Shown here one piece after another: positions 35,882 through 43,991 of a stretch of DNA of 64,000 bases. The DNA lies in NCBI RefSeq assembly GCF_042684485.1, contig NZ_JBHULM010000009.1, positions 124,001 through 188,000 on the forward strand, read 5' to 3'. A model generated the notes under the pieces. That model did no database searches. It was not told where the DNA came from and saw only the letters and a program-made list of their open reading frames with translations. The stretch is from Oceanihabitans gracilariae (GTDB lineage: Bacteria > Bacteroidota > Bacteroidia > Flavobacteriales > Flavobacteriaceae). Both the position numbers and the translations under genes were made by a program. Within the stretch, counting starts at the first letter, position 1. Every line of letters starts with the position of its first letter.

Positions 35882-36000
35882 TAGCTTCTCCTTTTAGTGA
35901 AAGACGACCAAGCGTGAAAAATTAGTACCTGTTCTTTTTTAGTGTAGGGAAGAGCTGATCCATGGCTATACCTGGCCAAAGAAAAACGATACGGAGGTTT
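35882..36000. repeat. Decayed copy 3 of structured repeat B
   Basis: Starts TAGCTTCTCC and keeps the family's landmarks in order: GACGACCAAGCGTGAAAAA, then TTTAGTGTAGGG, AGAGCT, CCATGGCTAT, and ACGATACGGAGG. The AAAATAGTCC stem is mutated (AGTACCTGTTCTTTTTT). Same orientation as the copies at 2293 and 2973. No A repeat or DUF559 gene follows. Confidence 0.78.
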
Positions 36001-36035
36001 TGTAAACCTTCAAAAGCGGTAATAAAAGAAAAAAA

Positions 36036-36248
36036 TCAACGTTTATCTTCAGAGTTCTTTGATTTTAATTGCGCAATAATATGCTTCTCATCCGCCCTGA
36101 AATATTCACAAAAAGCCTTAAGACTAACAAAATTATTAGGGGGTAAACCAAAGTGTGAATTAATGTCTTTAATGTATTGACGCGCTTTTTTAGAACAGAT
36201 GCCGTTTATCAGTTCTATATCTTTTGTGTATAAAAATGGAATAATCAT
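36036..36248 (-). CDS. Small hypothetical protein, possible helix-turn-helix fold
   Basis: 70 residues: begins MIIPFLYTKDIELING, then CSKKARQYIKDINSHFGLPP and FVSLKAFCEYFRADEKHI, with a charged tail. The composition and spacing suggest a compact all-helical protein; the KKARQYIKDI / VSLKAFCEYF pair could be a small DNA-binding unit, as seen in short Bacteroidota proteins of unknown function. I do not recognise the family with confidence. It stands alone between the end of the polysaccharide cluster and the next conserved gene, on the minus strand. A forward frame at 35962-36180 overlaps it and runs out of the B remnant; that one is less protein-like. Confidence 0.5.
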   Translation of the reverse strand: MIIPFLYTKDIELINGICSKKARQYIKDINSHFGLPPNNFVSLKAFCEYFRADEKHIIAQLKSKNSEDKR

Positions 36249-36838
36249 AACTTCAAACTGTTTTTTTGGGGAATAAATAATGAAACAATCTATCCAAAAA
36301 TTTTCAAGGGCTTAGTCTTGTTTTTTTTTAGGAACTTTTATCTAAAATAATAAATTAATAATATATTTCCTACAATTTCAAGTCTTAAAATCTTGTTAAA
36401 TGCTTAAAATTGAGTTGTTTAGATGATTTTCTACCCTGTAATAATACCAACCCAATACCTACTAGCGGGTAACCCTATAGATACCTAGGGGGAACCCTAT
36501 AGAAAAACAAATAGGGAAGTAAAGGGAAATAACGAGAAGGAAACGGAAAAAAAAGTACCAAAAAGTACAAAAAAGACAAATCAGGTAAATAAAAGATATT
36601 TCAGAGCTATTTTCAGTAAATAATAGAAACAATTACCATATATGGGAATTCTTGTCATTATGCAAAGATTAGGATGCTAACTTTATGATAATGAGAGTAG
36701 ATAGCTTGCGCAAAATAAATAGGTCGACATGTTTATGCAGCCTACCCATTAAAAAGGAATTGTTTAATCAGTAAATAGATATAGTTTTTAAAATGAAATA
36801 TTCCAAAGCTATATCTATTTGCATAAAACTTAGAAATC
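36249..36838. other. Gene-poor spacer with short repeats
   Basis: No convincing gene, RNA or terminator is seen in these 590 bp. Two copies of AACCCTATAG (36471-36480 and 36493-36502) sit 22 bp apart in a locally GC-richer patch, followed by an A-rich stretch with two GTAC-containing units (AAAAAGTACCAAAAAGTAC). The last 70 bp hold a perfect 12-bp inverted repeat described separately. Confidence 0.6.
36773..36820. promoter_or_regulatory. 12-bp inverted repeat upstream of a conserved hypothetical gene
   Basis: AAATAGATATAG (36773-36784) and CTATATCTATTT (36809-36820) are exact inverse complements separated by 24 nt. The second arm ends 18 bp before the start codon at 36839. It could be an operator, or an mRNA hairpin in the leader. 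Function is inference; the symmetry is directly visible. Confidence 0.6.
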
Positions 36839-37588
36839 ATGGCAAAAGTAAAGTCATTATTTAATGTAGAAGGAACACTGGGAGAAGTAACCTTTTATAA
36901 AAACGAATCAGAATATTATATCCGTAGCAAAGGAGGAGTAAGTAAAAATCGTATTTTAAACGATCCTGCTTTTGCAAGAACTAGAGAAAATCTTACCGAG
37001 TTTGGAAATTCAGCTACCAGTGGTAAAATGCTACGTCGAAGTATTGTTAGTTTAATGAACGATGCAAAAGACAATCGTGTGTCTTCAAGATTGACTCAAG
37101 TTATGAGTAGAGTTAAAAATGAAGATCTAACATCTCCTAGAGGAGAACGTAATGTGGCTACAGGTATCTTAACTCCTCTAGGAAAATCCAGGCTAAAAGG
37201 ATTTAATTTTAATAAAAAAGCTGTTCTAGAGAGTGTTTTACAGGCCGCTTTTACTTTAAATACTACTACTGGTGAAGTGTCTATTCCAGACCTAATTCCA
37301 ATACAGCAATTAGAGTCTCCAGAAGGGGCTACGCACGTTGAGTTTAGCGCTGGCTTTTTAAACCTAGATTTTGAAACTGGTGATAAAGATTTACAGTTAA
37401 GCAATTTTGTAAATCTAGCTATAGACGCAACGGTTTCTACGGTAACATTAACACCTCTAGGAGTTCCTGCTGGTACCGGACAGGATTTTTATTTTTTAAA
37501 AGCAGCATTTTTTCAAGAGATTAATGCGGTACAATACCCGCTTAATAATGGGGCGTTTAATACCTTACAGCTTATAGAGGTAATATAA
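36839..37588 (+). CDS. Conserved hypothetical protein of Flavobacteriia
   Basis: 249 residues. I recognise the opening (MAKVKSLFNVEGTLGEVTFY, then SKGGVSKNRILNDPAFARTR and ENLTEFGNSATSGKMLR) as a family repeatedly seen in Flavobacteriia, but know no function for it. There is no signal peptide, membrane span or catalytic motif. The N-terminal 110 residues are basic and helical (RRSIVSLMNDAKDNRVSSRL), and the C-terminal 130 are beta-rich and Thr/Leu-rich (LNTTTGEVSIPDLIPIQQLE, TVSTVTLTPLGVPAGTGQDF). That two-part layout recalls structural or capsid-like proteins, which is only an impression. It is transcribed alone, with an inverted repeat before it and a strong terminator after it. Confidence 0.75.
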   Translation: MAKVKSLFNVEGTLGEVTFYKNESEYYIRSKGGVSKNRILNDPAFARTRENLTEFGNSATSGKMLRRSIVSLMNDAKDNRVSSRLTQVMSRVKNEDLTSPRGERNVATGILTPLGKSRLKGFNFNKKAVLESVLQAAFTLNTTTGEVSIPDLIPIQQLESPEGATHVEFSAGFLNLDFETGDKDLQLSNFVNLAIDATVSTVTLTPLGVPAGTGQDFYFLKAAFFQEINAVQYPLNNGAFNTLQLIEVI

Positions 37589-37611
37589 ACCTTTAGACAA
37601 ATAGGTGTTTT

Positions 37612-37644
37612 AAAAGGACTGTTCATAGGTACAGTCCTTTTTTT
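37612..37644 (+). terminator. Rho-independent terminator
   Basis: Stem AAAGGACTG / CAGTCCTTT with a 10-nt loop, followed by a T run, 24 bp after the stop of the conserved hypothetical gene. It closes a single-gene transcript. Confidence 0.88.
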
Positions 37645-37858
37645 ATTTTAGGATGCTAGTATAGTAACACTAAAAATAATAAAATAAAACCTCCTCCCAT
37701 AATAAACTCTACGGTCTAGAGAGGTAACAGAAGTCCAAACGGAGAATTTAGAATCAAAAGTATGCCTAAATCAATAAAGGAAATCCCTAATAAAAACTTT
37801 GTAGTTTTTAAGCTCCAGCATACAAAGTACAAGCAGTATAAACTACTTCAATAAATAC
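37645..37858. other. Short spacer without visible genes
   Basis: Lies between the terminator above and the promoter below, within a 318-bp gap. It has no ORF of note. A patch with CTCCTCCCATAATAAACTCTACGG and GGAGAATTTAG may be a faint trace of the repeat families near 2200, too degraded to claim. Confidence 0.4.
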
Positions 37859-37888
37859 TTGCATAATTATCCTAACTTAGTATCTTTA
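37859..37888 (+). promoter_or_regulatory. Bacteroidota-type promoter
   Basis: TTG (37859-37861), 19-bp spacer, TATCTTTA (37881-37888), matching TTG-N19-TAnnTTTG in all but the last base. It lies 18 bp upstream of the glycosylphosphotransferase start. Confidence 0.65.
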
Positions 37889-37906
37889 CGCTAACTAAGA
37901 TTTTGT

Positions 37907-39301
37907 ATGCCCAACAAAGTAGATATTCATTTTAATATTTCAGAAAGAAAAATACTGCTACGTATTTTTGATCTGTTATCTGTCTTTGTATCTCTTTATA
38001 TTATTGGTCATTTTTTTGAGTTTGATTACTTTTATATAGATGTAGAAAACTGTGTATGGATTACGGTATTGGCTATATACTTAACCGTTTTTGGTACTGT
38101 ATTTGAATTGTACGACTTACAAAAAGCAAGTAAAAAAGAGTCCGTTTTAGCTAATATTGTATTAACTGTATCGGTTACTGTTCTGTTTTATTTGCTGACT
38201 CCCTTTTTTACTCCTTTTTTACCTGAAAATAGGTTACAGATTTTATACTTTTATTTAGCAATAACCATAGCTCTAGTGGTCTGGAGATTGGCTTATATTA
38301 CTTTTATAACCTCCCCACGATTTTATAAAAAAGCATTGATAGTAGGAGAGGTTTCTAATATACAACCCATTATTAATGCCTTTAAAATTGCCGATCCTAA
38401 TTATAAGGTCGTTGGTTTTATTAACTGTGAAGAAAAACGAGCAGATACTATTAAAATTAATGGGGTTAAAGAGTTTCAGCCTAGCGTATTACGAGAGATT
38501 ATTATTAAAGAAAAAATCTCTGAAGTTGTAGTAGCTAGCTATAACTCTGAGACCATTACTCCAGAAATTTACCACGACTTAATAAGCCTTTTAGAAAAAG
38601 GGTTTCCTATTAGAGAATATACCCAGGTGTATGAGGACATGACTAATCGTGTACCTGTGCAATTTGTAGGTAAAGATTTTTATAAATATTTCCCTTTTAG
38701 TAGAAGTAACCAAAATAAGCTTTATTTATTTTTTCATCGCCTTTTTGATATATTCCTGTCTATTCTAGGAATTGTAGCTACTGTTTTTATAATGCCATTG
38801 ATACTACTAGGAAATGTATTAGGAAACAGAGGTCCTTTATTTTATACCCAAGAACGTGTTGGTAAAAACGGAGACTTCTTTAATATTGTTAAGTTTAGAA
38901 GCATGGTTACAGATGCAGAAAAAAACGGAGCGGTTTGGGCAAGTAAAAACGATGCTAGAGTTACTTTTTTTGGTAAGTTTTTGCGTAAATCAAGGTTAGA
39001 CGAATTGCCTCAGTTTATTAATATACTTAAAGGAGATATGAGTTTAATTGGTCCACGACCAGAACGACCATGTTTTGTCGAAGAGCTATCACAAGTAATT
39101 CCTTTTTATGAGACTAGACATATTGTAAAACCTGGACTTACAGGTTGGGCACAAGTAAAAGTTAGATATGGTTCTAGTGTAGATGATAGTTTACTAAAGT
39201 TACAGTATGACCTGTACTATATTAAGCATAGAAGTTTCTTTTTAGATGCTAATATTATTATTAAGACCATGAGTACTATGATCTTTTTTAGAGGACAGTA
39301 G
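37907..39301 (+). CDS. Undecaprenyl-phosphate glycosylphosphotransferase (WcaJ/WbaP-like)
   Basis: 464 residues. The N-terminal half has four or five membrane spans and a CoA-binding-like Rossmann segment (KKALIVGEVSNIQPIINAFK). The C-terminal bacterial sugar-transferase domain begins at FHRLFDIFLSILGIVATVFI. It contains GPLFYTQERVGKNGDFFNIV, KFRSMVTDAE, LRKSRLDELPQFINILKGDM, SLIGPRPERP and KPGLTGWAQV. These are the complete active-site motifs of polyisoprenyl-phosphate hexose-1-phosphate transferases. It should load the first sugar-phosphate on undecaprenyl phosphate and so start the polysaccharide. It is separated from the glycosyltransferase run by two kilobases and has its own promoter. 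Sugar (Glc, Gal or an N-acetyl derivative) unknown. Confidence 0.93.
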   Translation: MPNKVDIHFNISERKILLRIFDLLSVFVSLYIIGHFFEFDYFYIDVENCVWITVLAIYLTVFGTVFELYDLQKASKKESVLANIVLTVSVTVLFYLLTPFFTPFLPENRLQILYFYLAITIALVVWRLAYITFITSPRFYKKALIVGEVSNIQPIINAFKIADPNYKVVGFINCEEKRADTIKINGVKEFQPSVLREIIIKEKISEVVVASYNSETITPEIYHDLISLLEKGFPIREYTQVYEDMTNRVPVQFVGKDFYKYFPFSRSNQNKLYLFFHRLFDIFLSILGIVATVFIMPLILLGNVLGNRGPLFYTQERVGKNGDFFNIVKFRSMVTDAEKNGAVWASKNDARVTFFGKFLRKSRLDELPQFINILKGDMSLIGPRPERPCFVEELSQVIPFYETRHIVKPGLTGWAQVKVRYGSSVDDSLLKLQYDLYYIKHRSFFLDANIIIKTMSTMIFFRGQ

Positions 39302-39303
39302 GG

Positions 39304-39394
39304 GTAGGTTTTAGGGATTAGGCATGAGGTGTTAGGGAGTAGGTATTAGGTGTTAGGTGTTAGGGATGAGGTATTAGGTATTAGGTATCAGGAA
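39304..39394. repeat. Heptanucleotide array, 13 units, consensus TTAGGTR
   Basis: Units such as GTAGGTT, TTAGGGA, TGAGGTG, TTAGGTG and TTAGGTA follow each other without any phase break over 91 bp. The array fills the space between the ends of two convergent genes. Confidence 0.9.
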
Positions 39395-39468
39395 GTGTTA
39401 AACCTTCTAGTTTTTTATAAATAGAGATATATAGCTTGCTTTAGTAAAAAAGATCGACAGTTAGGAGC

Positions 39469-40632
39469 TTACTTGCTTTTGGTATAGTAACGCACCAGAT
39501 ATACATATCTTACGGTTAAAGCAACTAGTAAAGGGATTAGTGCATAAGCAAATCGTTGTACTCCCATTACCCAATGAAATACTAATAAGCATAACAAGAT
39601 AATAAGCAGTTTAATATATTTAATAAACCAGCTTTTAGGTTGTGTTTTTAGTACTTGATTTACTACAAAAAGATTAAGTGCAAAGGCCCAAAGCAGGTTA
39701 TAATTGTTGGCTGTTGCTGTATGGTCTGTAGCAAACCATAATAATAAAATAAACACACCAATAACACCTGTTATAATAAAAAGGGCAGTATCTAACCATC
39801 TACTTCTTTTACCTTGCTTAAAGTCTTTATAAGTAAGACCTAGTATAAAAATACCTAGTAGGCCTAAAACAAAAATAGGACTACTAAAAAAGGGCTGTTC
39901 TTGCTTTACTTCTTTTTTGCTATATAGTGTTTCTTGCTTGGTTACAAGGTTTTCTCCTGTGGTTTTAATACTTGCATTATTAAAAAACAGATGTATATAT
40001 TTAGGTAAAAACATATACTCATAAGGCGTGGCTTGTTTGTCTATTATAGACCCAAGAGCGATATCAATACCTAGGCTTCCCCAAGAGTTCCATTGTAAGT
40101 TATGCTGAATTAAATCTCTAAAAGTGTATTCTCCTAGATCAGGAGGAGTATTAAACTGTATGTTTTTGTTTGTAATCTCTTCGGCAACATCTCTAATTTT
40201 AGTTGCACAGTTATCATAAAAGAAATCGTATAAATAATCTTTGTTTTGAGGTAAAGCATTGGTTTCAAGAAAGGCATGCATGTCTTGCTTTTCTTTTGTA
40301 GTAAGATTTAAAACTTGCTCTCTAATAGATCTGTTTTGCCTTTTGTAATAGTCAATAACAGGATATGTAGGACTATGGCCTTGAGAGTATAAGAGCTTTC
40401 CTCTAGCAAAATTTAAGTAAAAATTAGGGTCGTTAAACGGAAACCTTCCGTAGTCATACACCACATCTGTATATGGAGTTTTTACACGAATACCATTATG
40501 CCCGAAAGCATCATTTAACGAAGTACCAGGCCCAATGGTTAAAATGCTTATTTCTGTATGGTTATATACATTTTGTGCTTGGGTAATTACAAAAGAGAAA
40601 AAGAATACTACAACTAGAAAGCGTTTTGTCAT
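39469..40632 (-). CDS. lnb: DUF4105 protein, Lnb-like lipoprotein N-acyltransferase
   Basis: 387 residues with a signal peptide (to about QAQ, residue 20), a periplasmic N-terminal domain and five C-terminal membrane spans. The periplasmic part has DAFGHNGIRVK (conserved His, about 43) and YDFFYDNCATKIRD with the conserved Cys (about 145), the NlpC/P60-like catalytic pair of the DUF4105 family. Members of this family have been described as Lnb, which adds the third acyl chain to lipoproteins in Bacteroidota, where Lnt is missing. The domain assignment is firm; that this copy has the Lnb activity is an inference. Convergent with the glycosylphosphotransferase gene. Confidence 0.75.
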   Translation of the reverse strand: MTKRFLVVVFFFSFVITQAQNVYNHTEISILTIGPGTSLNDAFGHNGIRVKTPYTDVVYDYGRFPFNDPNFYLNFARGKLLYSQGHSPTYPVIDYYKRQNRSIREQVLNLTTKEKQDMHAFLETNALPQNKDYLYDFFYDNCATKIRDVAEEITNKNIQFNTPPDLGEYTFRDLIQHNLQWNSWGSLGIDIALGSIIDKQATPYEYMFLPKYIHLFFNNASIKTTGENLVTKQETLYSKKEVKQEQPFFSSPIFVLGLLGIFILGLTYKDFKQGKRSRWLDTALFIITGVIGVFILLLWFATDHTATANNYNLLWAFALNLFVVNQVLKTQPKSWFIKYIKLLIILLCLLVFHWVMGVQRFAYALIPLLVALTVRYVYLVRYYTKSK

Positions 40633-40647
40633 TTTTTACGGTATTAA

Positions 40648-41757
40648 CTATCTAAAACAGCTAAAGTCTATTTTTAAAGAAAATACATTAGAGTACAAAG
40701 CAACACTTTGGTCGCCAATATCTGTAAATGCATAGTCTACTTGAATGCAATTGTATTTAAAACCAATACCTATACTAGGTTGAAAGCTTACCTTTTCTGA
40801 ATTATCTAATTGCAATTCATTTTGAAAATTACCAACACCACCTCTTAGGTAAATCATGTCTATATAGCCTACTTCAAAACCAAAAGAAGGAGTAATACTA
40901 GCTATGGAAGTAGAAATTAAATCGTTATTTTCTTCAAACCTTATATTTAGGTCTACTTCTGTAAGAATAGAAAAGTCATAACGATAAATGAATTTTTTAG
41001 CAATACCAAATTGTAATTTAGGTATTGTTAGTTCTGTAGTTTCTGGTAGTTCTTGATTTTGTCCTTCAACAGCATCCTGTACTGTAGCAAACTCCTCTTC
41101 ATCAATAGCCCAAGAGTTAAAGGTGGTTGTAATGTCTCTAGCCATAATTCCGAATTTCCATTCGTTTCTAGTTTCAAACTGTATGGCAGCATCTAAACCA
41201 AATCCCCAAGAGTTTGCAAAGTCACCAATAACACGACGTATTACTTTTGCATTAATACCATAGTTTAAACCTTCAAAAGGTAGTTTTCTAGCGTATGAAA
41301 ATGTAACCCCATAATCTGCTGTAGAAAATAAACTAATTCGGTCATAGTTTATGTTTCCGTCATCATCAATTAATTGTGTGGTGTTTAAAATATCATCTAC
41401 TGCAAAACGTATTAAAGAAATACCAATAGCACTATTATTATCTATAGGCATTGCAAAGGCTGCGTAGTCATAATTAGCAATGTTTGCAAAGTAGCTAGAA
41501 TGCATTAAAGCAAGTTGTTTGTCTTCTATATGTACTAATCCTGCAGGATTCCAGTAACCAGAATTTACATCGTGAGAGAATGCGGTTACTGCATTGCTCA
41601 TACCTAAAGCAGCAGCATCGACACCAATATTCATAAATTCATTAGAATATTTTCGTGTGGTTTGTGCAGAAACAGATACACAAAAAGTTAGTAGTAGTAT
41701 AGTTAGTAGATTTTTCAAGAATAAATTTTTTACAAATATGCTATTATTTTTCAACAT
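40648..41757 (-). CDS. PorV/PorQ-family outer membrane beta-barrel protein
   Basis: 369 residues. A signal peptide of about 32 residues ends in SAQ. The mature protein starts RKYSNEFMNIGVDAAALGMS, followed by NAVTAFSHDVNSGYWNPAGL, the recognisable start of PorV/PorQ-type 14-strand barrels. Alternating beta-strands continue to a C-terminal aromatic-rich strand. PorV shuttles and PorQ attach type IX secretion cargo in Bacteroidota; this paralogue has no visible T9SS neighbour, so its own task is not known. It is 15 bp upstream of the DUF4105 gene on the same strand, so the two probably share a transcript. Confidence 0.82.
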   Translation of the reverse strand: MLKNNSIFVKNLFLKNLLTILLLTFCVSVSAQTTRKYSNEFMNIGVDAAALGMSNAVTAFSHDVNSGYWNPAGLVHIEDKQLALMHSSYFANIANYDYAAFAMPIDNNSAIGISLIRFAVDDILNTTQLIDDDGNINYDRISLFSTADYGVTFSYARKLPFEGLNYGINAKVIRRVIGDFANSWGFGLDAAIQFETRNEWKFGIMARDITTTFNSWAIDEEEFATVQDAVEGQNQELPETTELTIPKLQFGIAKKFIYRYDFSILTEVDLNIRFEENNDLISTSIASITPSFGFEVGYIDMIYLRGGVGNFQNELQLDNSEKVSFQPSIGIGFKYNCIQVDYAFTDIGDQSVALYSNVFSLKIDFSCFR

Positions 41758-41945
41758 ATTAAACTTGAAAAAGCAATAGATATTGTTTGCAGACGTTTAT
41801 ACTTGGTTAAAAAAGAAATAAAAGAGGTTTATTTTAGTCTTCTATTTTTAAGAAAATCAATCATAGCCATAGTTATTCCTGTTTTTGTTACGAAAGATAG
41901 AAGTGAAAAAAGGAGCCTATTGGTAGTAAATTTAAAGAGGAACTT

Positions 41946-41977
41946 TTGTTTTAGACGAAAATAGTTTGCTATTTTTA
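41946..41977 (+). promoter_or_regulatory. Possible promoter of pssA
   Basis: TTG (41946-41948), then a 21-bp spacer and TATTTTTA (41970-41977), 16 bp before the start codon. Spacing is slightly long for the Bacteroidota consensus. Confidence 0.4.
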
Positions 41978-41993
41978 CAACTTATACAAGATT

Positions 41994-42734
41994 ATGCAAC
42001 TAAAAAGCTACATTCCGAATTTTATAACTTTACTTAATTTATTCTGCGGAAGCATTGCTGTAATTTTAGCAGTAAACAACCTATTTGTTGCTTCGGCATT
42101 ATTTGTTTTTCTAGGAATATTTTTTGATTTCTTTGATGGATTTTTTGCTAGGAAACTAAATGTACAAAGTGCATTAGGAATACAATTAGATTCGCTTGCA
42201 GACATGGTAACAAGTGGTTTGGTTCCTGGTATTTTTATGTATAAACTAATTACTTTAGCGAGTGACAATCCAGGTATTGAAATTTCTTCATGGAGCTCTT
42301 TTTTAGGAGGAGATAGCTTTAAGGTGGTTCCGTTAGCATTAGTAGGTTTGTGCATTACTTTGGCTTCTGCGTATAGGTTGGCTAAATTTAATTTAGATGA
42401 AGAACAGCAGTCTTACTTTAAAGGCTTACCAACGCCAGCCAATACCTTGCTAATTATTTCTTTACCCTTAATTTTAGAATATCAAAATAGCGACGCTATG
42501 AATGCTATTATTTTAAATACTTGGGTTTTATTAGCAATAACTATTTTAAGTTGTTATATGTTAAATAGTTCGGTGAAACTATTTGCTTTAAAATTTAAAA
42601 CTTACGGATTTAAAGGCAATGCCATACGTTATACCTTTATACTTTTAAGCTTGGTGTTTTTAATTGTTTTTCAATTTGCAGCAATCCCTTTAATTATTCT
42701 TACGTATATTATTTTATCCTTAGTTTCACAATAA
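41994..42734 (+). CDS. pssA: CDP-diacylglycerol-serine O-phosphatidyltransferase
   Basis: 246 residues with about seven membrane spans. The CDP-alcohol phosphotransferase motif is complete: DGFFARKLNVQSALGIQLDS then LADMV, that is D-G-x2-A-R-x8-G-x3-D-x3-D (about 45-70). YIPNFITLLNLFCGSIAVIL is the typical N-terminus of this class. It makes phosphatidylserine, the precursor of phosphatidylethanolamine, in the inner membrane. The insert before helix 3 (WSSFLGGDSFKVVPLALVGL) is common in Flavobacteriia. It stands divergent from the PorV-like gene. Confidence 0.93.
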   Translation: MQLKSYIPNFITLLNLFCGSIAVILAVNNLFVASALFVFLGIFFDFFDGFFARKLNVQSALGIQLDSLADMVTSGLVPGIFMYKLITLASDNPGIEISSWSSFLGGDSFKVVPLALVGLCITLASAYRLAKFNLDEEQQSYFKGLPTPANTLLIISLPLILEYQNSDAMNAIILNTWVLLAITILSCYMLNSSVKLFALKFKTYGFKGNAIRYTFILLSLVFLIVFQFAAIPLIILTYIILSLVSQ

Positions 42735-42772
42735 AAACCTACGTGGTTTTAAAACAAAAATACAGATAGTAC

Positions 42773-43654
42773 ATGGCATCAGGATTTTTTGCATTATTAG
42801 ATGATATAGCAGCGTTAATGGATGACGTTGTTGTAATGAGTAAGATTAGCACCAAGAAAACAGCAGGTATTTTAGGAGATGACTTAGCAGTAAATGCCGA
42901 AAAAGCAACGGGTTTTGTTGCTAGTAGAGAAATTCCTGTTTTATGGGCAATTACCAAAGGATCTGCTTTAAATAAGTTAATTATTTTGCCTATTGCTTTT
43001 TTATTGAGTGCTTTTGCTCCATGGGCAATTACATTGGCTTTAATATTAGGAGGAATTTATTTAGCTTTTGAAGGAGCAGAAAAAATTTACGAATTTATTG
43101 TGCCTCATAAAGAGGAAACAGTTGAGGTAGACGCAACAACAGCGCTTACTAAAGAAGAGATTGTTCTTGCAGAAAAAAAGAAAGTAAAGTCGGCTATTTT
43201 TACCGATTTTATTCTGTCTGTTGAAATTGTAATTATAGCTCTAGGAACCGTTATAGGAAAACCTATTCATTTTCAAATAATAGTAGTAACTATAGTGGCT
43301 ATTATTGCTACTATTGGAGTTTATGGTATTGTAGCTTTAATTGTAAGAATGGATGACTTTGGGTATCGATTGGTACGTTTAGGAGAAGGTGAAAAAAGTG
43401 TGGCTACCTTTATAGGAAACCTTTTAGTGAATGCACTACCTGTAGTTATTAAGGCTTTGTCAATTATTGGTACTATTGCATTGGTATTAGTTGCAGGAGG
43501 TATTTTTGTTCATAATGTAGATTTCTTTCATCACTTTTTAGAGCAGATTCCTAGTTTTATTAGAGACTTTCTTGTTGGTTTATTGGTAGGTTTTGCGGCT
43601 TTATTGGTTGTGAAATTGGTAAAGTTATTTTTACCTAAAAAGGAAAAGCAGTAG
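42773..43654 (+). CDS. DUF808 family inner-membrane protein (YedI-like)
   Basis: 293 residues. ASGFFALLDDIAALMDDVVV, then KISTKKTAGILGDDLAVNAE and KATGFVASREIPVLWAITKG, is the unmistakable DUF808/YedI N-terminus. About six hydrophobic segments follow. Function in the cell is not established; the fold is that of a small polytopic membrane protein. It starts 38 bp after pssA on the same strand and could be cotranscribed with it. Confidence 0.92.
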   Translation: MASGFFALLDDIAALMDDVVVMSKISTKKTAGILGDDLAVNAEKATGFVASREIPVLWAITKGSALNKLIILPIAFLLSAFAPWAITLALILGGIYLAFEGAEKIYEFIVPHKEETVEVDATTALTKEEIVLAEKKKVKSAIFTDFILSVEIVIIALGTVIGKPIHFQIIVVTIVAIIATIGVYGIVALIVRMDDFGYRLVRLGEGEKSVATFIGNLLVNALPVVIKALSIIGTIALVLVAGGIFVHNVDFFHHFLEQIPSFIRDFLVGLLVGFAALLVVKLVKLFLPKKEKQ

Positions 43655-43682
43655 GCTTTTTAAGGGCTTCTTGGTTTTTCTT

Positions 43683-43960
43683 ATGGATTTCTGCCTGCGC
43701 AGGAATGACAGTAATGCGTCTTTTTGTGAGTATGATTAATTTAAGTGTCTAAAATTACTGTTGTTCGTTATTCCTGGGAACTCAGGAATCAATAAGAATG
43801 ATGGGTGTTTTCTTGCTGTTTTTATTCTTCTTTTTATGTGTGGATTCCTGCCTGTGCAGGAATGACAGTATGGTGTCTTTTTGTGATTCGTATTATTTTA
43901 AACGTTCTAAAATTATTGTCGTTTGTCATTCCTGCCTGCGCAGGAATGTGACAAAAACTC
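43683..43960. repeat. REP-like palindromic repeat block, duplicated unit
   Basis: TTCCTGCCTGCGCAGGAAT-type palindromes occur at about 43689-43708, 43845-43864 and 43930-43949, with a weaker one (ATTCCTGGGAACTCAGGAAT) at about 43769-43788. Each half begins with a palindrome followed by GACAGTA and GTCTTTTTGTGA, continues with TCTAAAATTA, and ends at another palindrome, so a unit of about 110 bp is present twice (43683-43793 and 43840-43960). The whole 337-bp gap between convergent genes yhiD-side (DUF808) and lptB holds no gene. A short frame at 43798-43995 is made of repeat sequence. Confidence 0.85.
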
Positions 43961-43991
43961 CTGTTTTCACAGGGATTCCCAAAAGCAAGAA

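Noticed and set aside
35962..36180. Forward 72-residue frame reaching from the B remnant
   Set aside because: It starts inside a repeat and is antisense to a better small frame; composition is not protein-like.
36773..36820. Invertible promoter
   Set aside because: The arms are only 24 bp apart, far too close for a typical invertible segment; an operator or leader hairpin fits better.
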